A DNA stretch of 64,000 nt from an uncultured Methylophilaceae bacterium (lineage in GTDB: Bacteria > Pseudomonadota > Gammaproteobacteria > Burkholderiales > Methylophilaceae). The translations under genes were made by a program, and so were the position numbers. Shown here piece by piece: positions 1-9,453 of this stretch; position 1 is the first letter of the stretch, and the number at the start of each line of letters is the position of its first letter. The stretch spans positions 215,489 through 279,488 of the forward strand of contig CAIULB010000030.1 of assembly GCA_903899965.1 (NCBI GenBank), in the 5' to 3' direction. The notes beneath the pieces were generated by a model that had not been told where the DNA came from, ran no database searches, and saw only the letters and a list, made by a program, of their open reading frames with translations.

Positions 1-2
1 TA

Positions 3-200
3 GAAGAACTCATCACTGACTCATTGGAAGACTACGAAAACAAAGCATTGGTGCTTGCAAGTAAGCCTGATGAGCTAAAACGCATTAAAGCTAAACTAAC
101 AAAACACAACTCGGAATTGCCATTATTTAACACATTGCAGTTTGCTAAGGATTTAGAGTCTAGATATCAGGAAATGTGGGAAAGTTACACTAAATCTTAA
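3..200 (+). CDS. C-terminal fragment of a SPINDLY-type O-GlcNAc transferase
   Basis: Only the last 65 codons are inside the window; the gene enters from the left edge and stops with TAA at 198-200. The peptide has the pattern SLEDYENKAL, then a charged helix (ELKRIKAKL), then PLFNT and a final MWE. This is the usual ending of bacterial TPR-containing O-linked GlcNAc transferase-like proteins (GT41, SPINDLY family), where a helix follows the GT-B catalytic domain. Such proteins transfer sugars to proteins or glycans, but the substrate cannot be told here. The stop overlaps the convergent transporter gene by four bases (TTAA). The family call rests on a short tail, so it is moderate. Confidence 0.6.
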   Translation, partial: EELITDSLEDYENKALVLASKPDELKRIKAKLTKHNSELPLFNTLQFAKDLESRYQEMWESYTKS

Positions 201-1087
201 TTCTGTTCATTGGTTGCCGCAAACAGTGCCGAAACAACAATCAAAGCGCCGCCAAAACACTCTCGCGCAGACAAAATTTCATCTGTTAAGAAGTAAGAAG
301 CGACTGCAGCAACGACCAACTCAAACATAAACAATACTGATGCTTTTGTAACGGGAATATGGGTGATGCCATACTGAACAAGAAAAGTCGCGGCCATGAG
401 TAAAAATGCGATAAACACCATCACCAGCACTTGCGATAAATGCATGCTCATCAGATTAGGAAATGGTGCGTCTTGAAACACAATAAATATCAGCGACATT
501 AAAAGCACGCCTATCCATACCGCCATAGATTTAGCTGTAATGCTCAAGTTAGAAGAATGCCTTGTAATAACATTCGTCATCGCAAAACCAAGCCCTGAGG
601 ACAACGCGAGCCACTCTGCCTTGTTATTTGGCAAAGGCAATGCACCATCCTGCCAAAACATAATAAATGCGCCTATGAGTGACAAAACAATCACAGCAAG
701 CCCACGCTTATTGGTGCGTTCTTTTAGCCAAAAGTGCGCCATGATGAGCGTCCAAAGTGGTGATAAATAAAACAGCAACATCACACGCATGACTTCGCCA
801 TCAATAATCGCCAATACATAGCTTAAATTAGTCCACCCAGCAATGATGGCAAGCCAGACAATGCTTTTGGGTTGATTAAGCGCGCCGCGCCATTGTTTAT
901 GCAAAACAAGTGCAAAAATGCCAACTGCAATCACGTAGGTATAAAAGCTAGAAGCTGTGCCCGAAATGCCAGCCTCTTGCATGATGCGATAGGGATACCA
1001 AATCACACCCCAACAAACAGCACCAAACAACAGACCAAATATGGCAAATTGACTTTGATGTTTTTCTAACAATGAATGACTCAACAT
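197..1087 (-). CDS. EamA/DMT-family inner-membrane transporter
   Basis: A 296-residue, very hydrophobic protein with about ten predicted membrane helices arranged as two repeats of five. This is the layout of drug/metabolite transporter (DMT, EamA) permeases. The second half carries a typical VTKASVLFMFELVVAAV helix followed by a short loop (DEILS) and a last helix, as in many EamA exporters. Such proteins usually export amino acids or other small metabolites; the substrate here is unknown. The gene is divergent from dapC (70 bases between start codons) and convergent with the upstream glycosyltransferase fragment. Start is the ATG at 1085-1087. Confidence 0.85.
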   Translation of the reverse strand: MLSHSLLEKHQSQFAIFGLLFGAVCWGVIWYPYRIMQEAGISGTASSFYTYVIAVGIFALVLHKQWRGALNQPKSIVWLAIIAGWTNLSYVLAIIDGEVMRVMLLFYLSPLWTLIMAHFWLKERTNKRGLAVIVLSLIGAFIMFWQDGALPLPNNKAEWLALSSGLGFAMTNVITRHSSNLSITAKSMAVWIGVLLMSLIFIVFQDAPFPNLMSMHLSQVLVMVFIAFLLMAATFLVQYGITHIPVTKASVLFMFELVVAAVASYFLTDEILSARECFGGALIVVSALFAATNEQN

Positions 1088-1157
1088 AAACTTTCTAAAT
1101 CAATGGAATTATTGCTTGAGTGTTTAAGCGGGATGCCGCTTGATTTATAATGCCTGC

Positions 1158-2357
1158 ATGAACTCAAATCCTATGAATCCAAATCTGGCTAAGTTACAGC
1201 CTTACCCATTTCAACGCTTACGCGACTTATTTAGCGGTATTACACCTAACGGCGCTTACAAGACCGTCAACCTCTCGATAGGTGAGCCTAAGCATGATAC
1301 ACCAGCGCTCATTAAACAAGCGTTGATTGATAATCTAAGCGGCTTGGCCACTTACCCAACCACAGCTGGCGTGCCTGAGCTTAGACAAGCGATTGCAAAT
1401 TGGGCTACGCGACGTTATGGCATCCCGCTACTCAATGCCGATAAAGAGATTGTGTCAGTCAATGGCAGTCGCGAGGCTTTGTTTGCGTTTGCTCAAGCCG
1501 TGATTGATACCAACAAAGTGGCAAACCCAATCGTGATTTGCCCTAACCCGTTCTATCAAATTTATGAAGGCGCAGCTTTCTTAGCTGGCGCTGAGCCTTA
1601 CTTCCTTAACACACTGCCTGAAAACCAGCATGCAATGGATTTTGATAGCGTACCTGTTGAGATTTGGAATCGCACACAGTTAATTTACGTATGTTCGCCT
1701 GGCAACCCATCCGGCAAGGTAATGCGCTTAGACCAGTGGGAAAGGATTTTTGAGCTATCGGATTTATATGGCTTTGTAATTGCTGCAGATGAATGCTATT
1801 CCGAGATTTACTTTGATGAGGCTATCAAGCCTTTAGGCGCATTAGAAGCGGCACAAAAACTAGGCCGCGATTATTCACGCTTAGTTGTATTTAGCTCACT
1901 CTCTAAACGCTCTAACGTGCCCGGCATGCGTTCAGGCTTTGTCGCGGGCGACGCGAACATTCTTGAGCAATTTTTGCTTTACCGCACCTATCATGGCTGC
2001 GCAATGAGCCCATCCATTCAAGCGGCTAGCATTGCAGCTTGGAATGATGAGACACATGTGATTGAAAATCGTAGACTTTACGCAGAAAAGTTTAAGGCTG
2101 TCACACCGATGCTAGAAAATACCTTGGGTGTTGAGATGCCTGATGCGGCTTTCTATCTTTGGGCAAAAACAGAGTTGCCCGATACGGAAGCGGCGATTCG
2201 TTTGTATCGCGATTTTAATGTGACTGTATTACCGGGTAGCTTTTTAGCACGTGAAGCACATGGAATTAACCCAGGAAAGCACTTTATTCGATTAGCTTTG
2301 GTAGCAAGCTTAGAGGAGTGTACTGAAGCAGCGAATCGCATCAAAAACCTAATGTAA
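1158..2357 (+). CDS. dapC: Succinyldiaminopimelate aminotransferase (DapC type)
   Basis: A class I/II fold-type I PLP aminotransferase of 399 residues. The N-terminus (NPNLAKLQPYPFQRLRDL) is the signature opening of the DapC family of beta- and gammaproteobacteria. The PLP lysine lies in SSLSKRSNVPGMRSG. DapC transfers an amino group from glutamate to N-succinyl-2-amino-6-ketopimelate in lysine and diaminopimelate synthesis. An upstream TTG at 1140 is in frame, but the ATG at 1158 or the next ATG at 1173 fits the family N-terminus better; none has a strong ribosome binding site. It ends 10 bases before the convergent miaA, with no clear hairpin between. Confidence 0.82.
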   Translation: MNSNPMNPNLAKLQPYPFQRLRDLFSGITPNGAYKTVNLSIGEPKHDTPALIKQALIDNLSGLATYPTTAGVPELRQAIANWATRRYGIPLLNADKEIVSVNGSREALFAFAQAVIDTNKVANPIVICPNPFYQIYEGAAFLAGAEPYFLNTLPENQHAMDFDSVPVEIWNRTQLIYVCSPGNPSGKVMRLDQWERIFELSDLYGFVIAADECYSEIYFDEAIKPLGALEAAQKLGRDYSRLVVFSSLSKRSNVPGMRSGFVAGDANILEQFLLYRTYHGCAMSPSIQAASIAAWNDETHVIENRRLYAEKFKAVTPMLENTLGVEMPDAAFYLWAKTELPDTEAAIRLYRDFNVTVLPGSFLAREAHGINPGKHFIRLALVASLEECTEAANRIKNLM

Positions 2358-2367
2358 AAAGTAATTA

Positions 2368-3309
2368 TTAGTTTTTAATAAATTGATTTATTTCATTAAA
2401 TACTAAATTGTAAATTTGCGGGTTTAGGCAATCCACTTCAAAAGTATCGTCCATACCACGCAGCCAAGTAAGCTGACGTTTTGCTAATTGGCGCGTGGCA
2501 AAAATCCCTCTGTCACGGAGTTCAGCTTCATCATACTGCCCTGCCAAATGCTCTAATGCTTGGCGATAACCCACACAACGCATAGAAGGCAACTCAGGGG
2601 CTAGTTCGGGATATTGCTTTAGCAAACCTTTCACTTCATCCAAAAAGCCTTGCTTTAACATATCATCAAAGCGTATAGCAATCCTGCTATGCAATACACT
2701 TCGATCGGAAGGCACCAAGGCCGCTTTAAGCAAACGATAAGGTAAATCATCGCCGCTGCTTGCTTGATGCAACTCAGTCATGGTTTTTCCACTAATCTCA
2801 ACGACTTCCAAAGCACGTTGAACACGCTGCGCATCAGCAGGCTCAAGTCTTGCGGCAGTTTCTGGGTCTATCTTAGCGAGCTTTGCATGCATCGCAGGCC
2901 AACCAATTTGTAACGCTTCAGCATCGAGTTTGGCACGAACCTCTGGATTTGCTTCAGGCAAATTACTCAACCCTCCTTGAAGCGCCTTAAAATAAAGCAT
3001 TGTACCGCCCACCAAAAGCGGCACTTTGCCACGCGCAGTAATATCCGCCATCAATCCCAAAGCATCATTGCGAAAATTAGCGGCCGAATAGACTTCCGTT
3101 GGTGGGATTAAGTCAATAAGATGATGTGGCGCTTCGGCTAATGTCGCAGCATCAGGCTTTGCTGTACCAATATCCATGCCCTTAAATACCAGCGCAGAAT
3201 CCACGCTAATCAGTTCAACTGGTAAATGCTGATAAAGCTGGACCGCAAGTCCAGTCTTGCCGCTTGCGGTTGGCCCCATTAAAAATATGGCTGGAGGTAA
3301 TGCTGACAT
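2368..3309 (-). CDS. miaA: tRNA dimethylallyltransferase
   Basis: MiaA adds a dimethylallyl group to A37 of tRNAs that read codons starting with U. The Walker A loop [11 protein letters not shown] is at residues 11-21, followed by the substrate segment [21 protein letters not shown] and the AAN-rich switch region. Length (313 residues) is normal. Two starts are possible: a GTG at 3321 overlapping mutL, and the ATG at 3307-3309 one base after the mutL stop. The ATG is preferred because it puts the Walker loop at the usual distance and has a purine-rich GGTAAG upstream. It is the last gene of the tsaE-amiC-mutL operon. Confidence 0.97.
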   Translation of the reverse strand: MSALPPAIFLMGPTASGKTGLAVQLYQHLPVELISVDSALVFKGMDIGTAKPDAATLAEAPHHLIDLIPPTEVYSAANFRNDALGLMADITARGKVPLLVGGTMLYFKALQGGLSNLPEANPEVRAKLDAEALQIGWPAMHAKLAKIDPETAARLEPADAQRVQRALEVVEISGKTMTELHQASSGDDLPYRLLKAALVPSDRSVLHSRIAIRFDDMLKQGFLDEVKGLLKQYPELAPELPSMRCVGYRQALEHLAGQYDEAELRDRGIFATRQLAKRQLTWLRGMDDTFEVDCLNPQIYNLVFNEINQFIKN

Positions 3310-3310
3310 G

Positions 3311-5149
3311 TTACTTACCACGCATAAACATTTTATCTAACTCACCCATCGTCACTTGAAACCAAGTCGGACGACCATGATTACATTGTCCTGAACGCTC
3401 AGTTGCTTCCATATCGCGCAACAAGGCATTCATTTCTGGAATAGTTAAGCTACGATTAGCCCGCACAGCCGCATGACAAGCCATCGTGCCAAGCATCTCA
3501 TTACGACGCTCCGTTAGTGCGCGACTGCCACCATATTCACGCAAATCTCTTAATACATCTCTTGCTAGCGCTACTGCATCGGCATCTTGAAGCATTACTG
3601 GTACTGCACGCACAGCTAAGGTTGTTGGTGAAAGCACCGCAATATCAAAGCCCAATAGTCGTAAATTGCCCTGCCCGTTTGATAACTCATCTTCCACGGT
3701 CGCTACTTCAAGCCTATCCGCTTGAAAGCTGACGGGAATCAACAATGGCTGCATAGGGACATTTTCATCGTCGAGCGCATTTTTAAGGCGCTCGTACATG
3801 ATTCGCTCATGGGCGGCATGCATATCCACCACCACTAAACCCAGGCTATTTTGAGCGAGCACATAAACACCATGCACTTGTGCCACCGCAAAACCTAAAG
3901 GAAAATCTTGGTGATTTTGATTAACAACACCGCCAACAGGCGCTTCAATATTGGCTAGCAGAGCATCGTTTTGCGATTGATATTCATGCTTAATGCCGCG
4001 AAACATCGTTTGGTAAAAATCAGTGCTGGATTGATTAGTGCGTAAATCTATTTGTGACTGAAATGTTGGGTGATTTCTAGCGCTATTATCAGCACTGTTA
4101 AACGTACTGCTTGAAAATGGATTGCTAGGTGCTTGGCTTGCCGTGACTAAGTTGGAAGCACCTGTTGGCGTGGCTAAAGCCTTATGTAGAGCGTGGAAAA
4201 TAAATCGATGAATTGCCTGACTATCTCTAAAGCGTACTTCGGTTTTCGCGGGATGCACATTCACATCCACCAAGCTTGGATCGAGCTCTAAAAACAAAAC
4301 AAAAGCAGGGTGACGGTCACCATGCATGACATCTTGATACGCCTGGCGAATCGCATGGGAAATAAGCTTATCTCGAACGAACCGACCATTCACATAGACG
4401 TATTGCGTATCCCGGGTATGGCGCGAAAAGGTTGGCTTGGCGGTCATCCCCCAGAAGCGTAAACCAGCAGCAGTTTCATCAACACTCAAAGCCTCAGCAG
4501 CAAAGTCAGCGCCAAGCACTTCAGTAAAGCGCTTTTCTGGTTGGGATGCGCTTAAACGCATTAAAGCGCGGCCATTGTGTTGCAACATAAAACCTACATC
4601 AGGGCGCGACAAAGCCACACGCTTAAAAGCATCCTCGCAATGTCCGAACTCCGTGCCTTCAGTTTTTAAGAATTTACGGCGTGCTGGCGTGTTGAAGTAC
4701 AAATCGTTCACCTCAACAATGGTTCCAGCATCTAAAGCAGCAGGCTCTGGTGCCTCGATATGATTGCCATCGGAAGCAATTCTCCAAGCGTGTTTTTCGT
4801 CTGCATGTCGGCTAATAAAATGCGTGCGTGAAACCGAAGCAATGCTCGCTAAAGCCTCACCACGAAAGCCTAAGCTCGCGACATTTTCTAAATCTTCAAG
4901 CGAACCTATTTTACTGGTGGCATGGCGCGTCAAGGCCAACGCTAAATCATCAAATGGAACGCCCGTGCCATTGTCAGCAACCCGTAGTTGCTTTACGCCG
5001 CCCTGCAACAGCGAGACATTAATATCTGTACTGCCAGCATCCAAACTATTCTCAAGCAATTCTTTTAGCGCAGAGGCAGGCCGCTCAACTACCTCGCCCG
5101 CGGCGATTTGGCTAATGAGCTGATTGGGAAGTAAACGAATAGCCGCCAT
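3311..5149 (-). CDS. mutL: DNA mismatch repair protein MutL
   Basis: 612 residues. The N-terminal GHKL ATPase has motif [12 protein letters not shown], motif II DNGTG and motif [11 protein letters not shown] low-complexity Ser/Asn/Gln linker (about residues 320-400) precedes the C-terminal dimerisation domain. That domain contains [12 protein letters not shown], which matches the endonuclease motif D-x-H-A-x2-E-x4-E, with CNHGRP near the end. This predicts a nicking-type MutL as in organisms without MutH, although motif presence alone does not prove activity. The start ATG overlaps the preceding gene's stop by one base (TAATG), so the two are translationally coupled. Confidence 0.97.
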   Translation of the reverse strand: MAAIRLLPNQLISQIAAGEVVERPASALKELLENSLDAGSTDINVSLLQGGVKQLRVADNGTGVPFDDLALALTRHATSKIGSLEDLENVASLGFRGEALASIASVSRTHFISRHADEKHAWRIASDGNHIEAPEPAALDAGTIVEVNDLYFNTPARRKFLKTEGTEFGHCEDAFKRVALSRPDVGFMLQHNGRALMRLSASQPEKRFTEVLGADFAAEALSVDETAAGLRFWGMTAKPTFSRHTRDTQYVYVNGRFVRDKLISHAIRQAYQDVMHGDRHPAFVLFLELDPSLVDVNVHPAKTEVRFRDSQAIHRFIFHALHKALATPTGASNLVTASQAPSNPFSSSTFNSADNSARNHPTFQSQIDLRTNQSSTDFYQTMFRGIKHEYQSQNDALLANIEAPVGGVVNQNHQDFPLGFAVAQVHGVYVLAQNSLGLVVVDMHAAHERIMYERLKNALDDENVPMQPLLIPVSFQADRLEVATVEDELSNGQGNLRLLGFDIAVLSPTTLAVRAVPVMLQDADAVALARDVLRDLREYGGSRALTERRNEMLGTMACHAAVRANRSLTIPEMNALLRDMEATERSGQCNHGRPTWFQVTMGELDKMFMRGK

Positions 5150-6510
5150 TAATTAAGCTCAACAGTCTCAAGGTAATCTGGCACACAAGTGTTCCAATGC
5201 AATGTTTCTTCGATATGATGACGCATCGCATCAGCCGCAATCGGTTCGCCATGCGTCACAAAAACACGTTTAGGAGCAGATTCAAAACCACGCAGCCAAT
5301 CTAGAATCTCTAAATAATCACCGTGTGCAGACAAATTAGATATCAAGGATACCTCTGCATTCACAGGAATATATTCACCATGAATTTTAATGCTATCCAC
5401 ACCATTAAGCATGGCCGCACCGCGCGTGCCTGCTGCTTGGAAGCCTGCAAATAGAATCGTGTTGTTAGGGTTAGGCGCAAAAGCTTTTAAATGATGCACA
5501 ACACGCCCACCGGTCGCCATCCCACTAGCGGCCAAGATAATCATCGGATGCCGATTTTCATTAAGCGCTTTTGACTGCTCAACCGTATTCACCATATGCG
5601 CTGTATGAAACATCGCCTCACACTCACTTGAAGACAAACGATGCTCACCACTATGGCGGTTAAAAATCTCAGTCGCATCGACGGCCATTGGACTATTCAA
5701 GTAAACAGGCACATCTGGAATACTGCCTTTAGCCTTAAGCAAATGGATGTAATACAAGAGTTCTTGTGCACGACCGACGGCAAATACAGGAATAATGACC
5801 TTGCCGCCCCGTGAAATGGTGCGATTAATCGCAGCTGCCAATTTGATTTTAGGGTCGGTTTTATCGTGAACACGGTCGCCGTAAGTAGATTCCATCACCA
5901 AGTAATCAGCTTGTTTGATTTGTGTTGGCGACTTCATCAAGACGTCATTTGGGCGACCAATGTCTCCTGAAAACAAGATAGAAGTTTTTGCATCGTGAAT
6001 GCGCACAAAAGCTGAGCCAAGCATATGCCCGTTCGGCGAGATACGCATCGTGACACCATCGCCCAAATCTATATCTTTTTCAAACTCTACAGGATGCAGC
6101 ACATCTAAAGCTTTTACCGTATCCTCTTTGGTATAAAGTGGCAATGCAGGGCTATGTTTAGAAAAGCCATACTTATTAGCAAAGCGGGCCTCTTCCTCCT
6201 GTAAGTGCGCTGAATCTGGCAACAAGATCTCACACAAGTCACGGGTGGCGTAGCTACAATAAACTTTACCTGCAAAGCCATTACGTACAAAAAGCGGCAA
6301 ATAACCTGTATGGTCAATATGCGCATGCGTCAAAATCACCACATCCACACTAGCGGGGTCTATTGGTAATTTTGCCCAATTTTTAAGGCGGTTTTGCTTC
6401 AACCCTTGAAACAAACCGCAATCCACCAAAATGCGCTTACCACCCACCTCAAGCAAATACTTAGAGCCTGTTACCGTGCCAGTGGCACCTAAAAACGTGA
6501 GCTTCATCAT
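5149..6510 (-). CDS. Beta-CASP metallo-beta-lactamase-fold hydrolase (RNase-like)
   Basis: 453 residues. The metal-binding motif HAHIDHTG (about residue 62) and later SGDIGRP are the metallo-beta-lactamase ligands. The beta-CASP insertion follows, with an ASGMATGGR loop and a C-terminal FVTHGE. This domain order is that of the COG1236 group related to the 3'-processing nuclease CPSF73/Ysh1 and to RNase J-like enzymes. In bacteria the physiological substrate of this branch is mostly unknown; RNA cleavage is inferred. The gene lies between amiC (14-base gap) and mutL (one-base overlap). Two ATGs lie in tandem at 6505-6510. Confidence 0.9.
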   Translation of the reverse strand: MMKLTFLGATGTVTGSKYLLEVGGKRILVDCGLFQGLKQNRLKNWAKLPIDPASVDVVILTHAHIDHTGYLPLFVRNGFAGKVYCSYATRDLCEILLPDSAHLQEEEARFANKYGFSKHSPALPLYTKEDTVKALDVLHPVEFEKDIDLGDGVTMRISPNGHMLGSAFVRIHDAKTSILFSGDIGRPNDVLMKSPTQIKQADYLVMESTYGDRVHDKTDPKIKLAAAINRTISRGGKVIIPVFAVGRAQELLYYIHLLKAKGSIPDVPVYLNSPMAVDATEIFNRHSGEHRLSSSECEAMFHTAHMVNTVEQSKALNENRHPMIILAASGMATGGRVVHHLKAFAPNPNNTILFAGFQAAGTRGAAMLNGVDSIKIHGEYIPVNAEVSLISNLSAHGDYLEILDWLRGFESAPKRVFVTHGEPIAADAMRHHIEETLHWNTCVPDYLETVELN

Positions 6511-6524
6511 TTGCCTTAGTTTAA

Positions 6525-7883
6525 TTAGTTTGGCGCTTTGGTTTTAGCTAAAGCTGGGTTGCTTGAAAAGTATTTTTTAACACCGGACATAATCGCCTCA
6601 ACCAACTTCTCACGATAAACATCATCGTTAAGTCTGCGCTCTTCTTCGGGGTTACTGATAAATGCTGTTTCAACCAAAATGGATGGGATATCGGGCGACT
6701 TAAGCACAGCAAAACCCGCCTGCTCCACAGAGCCTTTATGTAAAGTGTTAATTTCACCAATATGCGTTAACACGGCTTTGCCTAACTTCAAACTATCATT
6801 AATAGTGGCCGTTTGTGACAAGTCCAGCAAAGTGCGCGCTAAGTTTGCATCTTTATTATCCAAACTTACGCCACCAATTAAATCAGACTCATTTTCTTTC
6901 TTGGCTAAATAGCGGGCTGAGGCACTGGTTGCACCTTTTTCAGACAAAGCAAATACAGATGAGCCTCGTGCATCAGGTCGCACAAAAGCATCAGCATGGA
7001 CTGAAATAAACAAATCGGCCTGCATATTGCGGGCCTTCACCACACGACCATGCAAAGGAATAAAGTAATCGCCATCACGGGTTAAAATGCCTCGCATATT
7101 TGGCTCGGCATCAATGCGCTCTTTTAATTTCTTTGCGATGCCCAGAGTGATGTCTTTTTCGTTAGAGCCACTAGCCCCCTTTGCGCCAGGATCTTCACCG
7201 CCATGACCTGCATCAATCGCAATAGTGATTAAACGACCCGATTTATTAGTCGCTGGTTTGTTAGTAATCGGTTTTTCGGCAGGCGCTTCTGTGATGACTT
7301 GGGCTTCAATTGGCTTCTGCTCTTGCTTCATTTCTGGCTTAGCCTCCGCAACAACTGGCGCAGGTTCTGCAGGTTTAACTTCTATTGGTTTGAGTTCTGA
7401 AGTCTTAACCTCAGGCGCTTGCAAAATTTCCGCTGGCTTATTGGCTTTATCAATCACGCTTAAAATTGGGTCTTGCAGCGGGTAAACATCCAACACCAAA
7501 CGATGATTGTATTGGCCCGCTGGTTGTAGCATGAAAATGTTAGGCTTGATTTGCGTTTTTAAATCAATCACAACACGCACAACATTAGGCTTAAAGTTGC
7601 CTACGCGCACTTGTTTGATATAAGGATCATTTGGGGATATCGCATTCGCCAAAGATTTAAGATTGGCATTCAAATCGACACCTTCCAAGTCCAACACTAA
7701 GCGATCTGGATCTTTAAGCATCATCATTTTTTGGCTGATTTCGCTAGATGCTTCAATGGTAATGCGGGTGTAATCAGCCGCCGGCCAAACGCGCGTGGCA
7801 GTCACATTGACTGCTGAATTTGCCCATGCTGGCGCAAGGATTAGAAATCCTAGAATTAAGACTCTTGATAGCGTTCTAAACAT
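6525..7883 (-). CDS. amiC: N-acetylmuramoyl-L-alanine amidase with AMIN domain
   Basis: A 452-residue periplasmic amidase that cleaves the bond between MurNAc and the stem peptide during daughter-cell separation. A signal peptide (residues 1-22, cut near ANSA) is followed by an AMIN domain (about 25-135) that targets septal peptidoglycan. A Pro/Glu/Lys-rich linker rich in KP and EVK repeats comes next, then the Amidase_3 domain from about residue 215. Zinc ligands are visible in DAGHGGEDPG and SVHAD, and the catalytic Glu in LVETAFISN. Its start lies 28 bases inside tsaE. The tsaE-amiC order is conserved widely in proteobacteria. Confidence 0.93.
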   Translation of the reverse strand: MFRTLSRVLILGFLILAPAWANSAVNVTATRVWPAADYTRITIEASSEISQKMMMLKDPDRLVLDLEGVDLNANLKSLANAISPNDPYIKQVRVGNFKPNVVRVVIDLKTQIKPNIFMLQPAGQYNHRLVLDVYPLQDPILSVIDKANKPAEILQAPEVKTSELKPIEVKPAEPAPVVAEAKPEMKQEQKPIEAQVITEAPAEKPITNKPATNKSGRLITIAIDAGHGGEDPGAKGASGSNEKDITLGIAKKLKERIDAEPNMRGILTRDGDYFIPLHGRVVKARNMQADLFISVHADAFVRPDARGSSVFALSEKGATSASARYLAKKENESDLIGGVSLDNKDANLARTLLDLSQTATINDSLKLGKAVLTHIGEINTLHKGSVEQAGFAVLKSPDIPSILVETAFISNPEEERRLNDDVYREKLVEAIMSGVKKYFSSNPALAKTKAPN

Positions 7884-8335
7884 GCTTTCCCTGCCGTTGT
7901 ATTACCAATTAAGCGAGCAATTCTGCCCTCGCCATTTAACTCTAAATAAACATCAATATCAGCCTGCGGAATTAAACTTCCCGCTTTATCTGGCCATTCA
8001 ATCAAGCAAACCGAATGCGGATTGAAATAATCTCTAAAGCCTGCTGCATCCCACTCTTCTTCATCCATAAAGCGATACAAATCGAAATGGCAAACATTGA
8101 TAATCGTTTTATTGACCTGCACTTGATAAGGCTCAACCAAGGTATATGTTGGACTTTTTACCTTGCCGACAAAACCTAAGCCATTTAAAGCGCCACGCAC
8201 CAAGGTGGTTTTGCCGGCACCCAAATCGCCATGTAAATAAACATTCACCCCAGGCAAAAGCGAGCGAGCGAAGTCTTTGCCCAGTTTAAGCGTTGCCTGT
8301 TCATCGGCTAGCTGAAGTGTAATATCATGCGTCAT
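7856..8335 (-). CDS. tsaE: tRNA threonylcarbamoyladenosine biosynthesis ATPase TsaE
   Basis: A 159-residue P-loop ATPase that works with TsaB and TsaD to make t6A37 in ANN-decoding tRNAs. Seen: Walker A GDLGAGKTTLVRG at residues 36-48, SPTYTLVEPY, HFDLYR and LIEWPDKAG, in the usual family order and spacing. It is the first gene of the minus-strand operon. Its ATG (complement of 8333-8335) directly abuts the ATG of the divergent queG at 8336, so any promoter for tsaE must lie inside queG. Confidence 0.96.
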   Translation of the reverse strand: MTHDITLQLADEQATLKLGKDFARSLLPGVNVYLHGDLGAGKTTLVRGALNGLGFVGKVKSPTYTLVEPYQVQVNKTIINVCHFDLYRFMDEEEWDAAGFRDYFNPHSVCLIEWPDKAGSLIPQADIDVYLELNGEGRIARLIGNTTAGKACLERYQES

Positions 8336-9433
8336 ATGTTCGATGAAACCAATAATCTTGAAGCCACCAATCTAAAAGCCCTAGCGGTCGCCATTAAGGA
8401 CTGGGGGAAAGCATTGGGATTTAGCCATGTAGGCATCACAGATACCGATTTGGCTAGTGCCCAGCCGCATTATCAGGCGTGGATTGAAAAAGGCTTTCAT
8501 GGTGCTATGGATTATATGGCAAAACACGGCAATAAGCGCACCCAACCTGCCGAATTAGTCGCTGGCACCATGCGCGTGATATCTGTGCGTATGGATTACC
8601 AGCCGCCGCAGGCAAAGGACCCTGAAGCGGTATTACAAGAAAGCGACCAGGCTTTTATCTCACGATATGCCCTTGGCCGCGATTATCACAAAGTACTAAG
8701 AAGTCGCCTACAGAAGCTTTGTGACAAGATCCAAAGTGAATTACCTAAAAACCAATTAGAAGACTTTCAATATCGTGTGTTTACCGATAGCGCACCAGTA
8801 TTAGAAGTCGCTTTGGCCGAAAAAGCTGGCTTGGGCTGGCGCGGAAAGCACACCCTGCTTCTTTCACGCGAAGCAGGCTCTTGGTTCTTTTTAGGCGAGA
8901 TTTACACTGATTTGCCATTACCGATCGACTTGCCAACAGGCAATCACTGCGGTACTTGCACTGCATGTATAGACATTTGCCCGACGCAAGCCATTGTAGC
9001 GCCTTACGAAGTGGATGCGCGCCGCTGCATTTCTTACCTCACGATAGAACTAAAAACTAGTATTCCTGAAGAGTTTAGACCGCTCATTGGTAATCGTATT
9101 TACGGTTGCGATGATTGCCAACTTACCTGCCCTTGGAATCGATTTGGGCAAATAACCCAGCAGGATGATTTTCACGTAAGGCATGGCTTAGATGACATCT
9201 CCCTTATTGAACTCTTTGCATGGAATGAGCAAACTTTTAATGCAAAAATGGCTGGAAGCGCCATCTACCGTATAGGCCATGAACAATGGTTAAGAAATAT
9301 CGCCATTGGCCTTGGTAATGCAACAAACTCACCTGAAATTATTGATGCGCTTCAATCACGCGCTAACGACCCATCAGCCCTAGTACGAGAGCATGTGGCG
9401 TGGGCATTACAACAACACCACATCGCTGTATAA
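8336..9433 (+). CDS. queG: Epoxyqueuosine reductase
   Basis: QueG carries out the last step of queuosine synthesis, reducing epoxyqueuosine in tRNA with cobalamin and two [4Fe-4S] clusters. The N-terminal domain aligns with DWGKALGFSHVGITDTDL. Cluster ligands are in CGTCTACIDICPTQAI and CISYLTIE, then CDDCQLTCPWN. A C-terminal HEAT-like region (residues about 300-365) is present. Length (365) is typical. An in-frame ATG at 8327 would overlap tsaE by nine bases; 8336 is used here, but the sequence does not decide between them. The promoter must lie within tsaE. Confidence 0.95.
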   Translation: MFDETNNLEATNLKALAVAIKDWGKALGFSHVGITDTDLASAQPHYQAWIEKGFHGAMDYMAKHGNKRTQPAELVAGTMRVISVRMDYQPPQAKDPEAVLQESDQAFISRYALGRDYHKVLRSRLQKLCDKIQSELPKNQLEDFQYRVFTDSAPVLEVALAEKAGLGWRGKHTLLLSREAGSWFFLGEIYTDLPLPIDLPTGNHCGTCTACIDICPTQAIVAPYEVDARRCISYLTIELKTSIPEEFRPLIGNRIYGCDDCQLTCPWNRFGQITQQDDFHVRHGLDDISLIELFAWNEQTFNAKMAGSAIYRIGHEQWLRNIAIGLGNATNSPEIIDALQSRANDPSALVREHVAWALQQHHIAV

Positions 9434-9453
9434 TCGATCGACTTATTATTAGA

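Noticed and set aside
4437..5123. Open frames on the plus strand opposite mutL
   Set aside because: They overlap strongly conserved mutL motifs, are low in protein-like features and have no homology I recognise.
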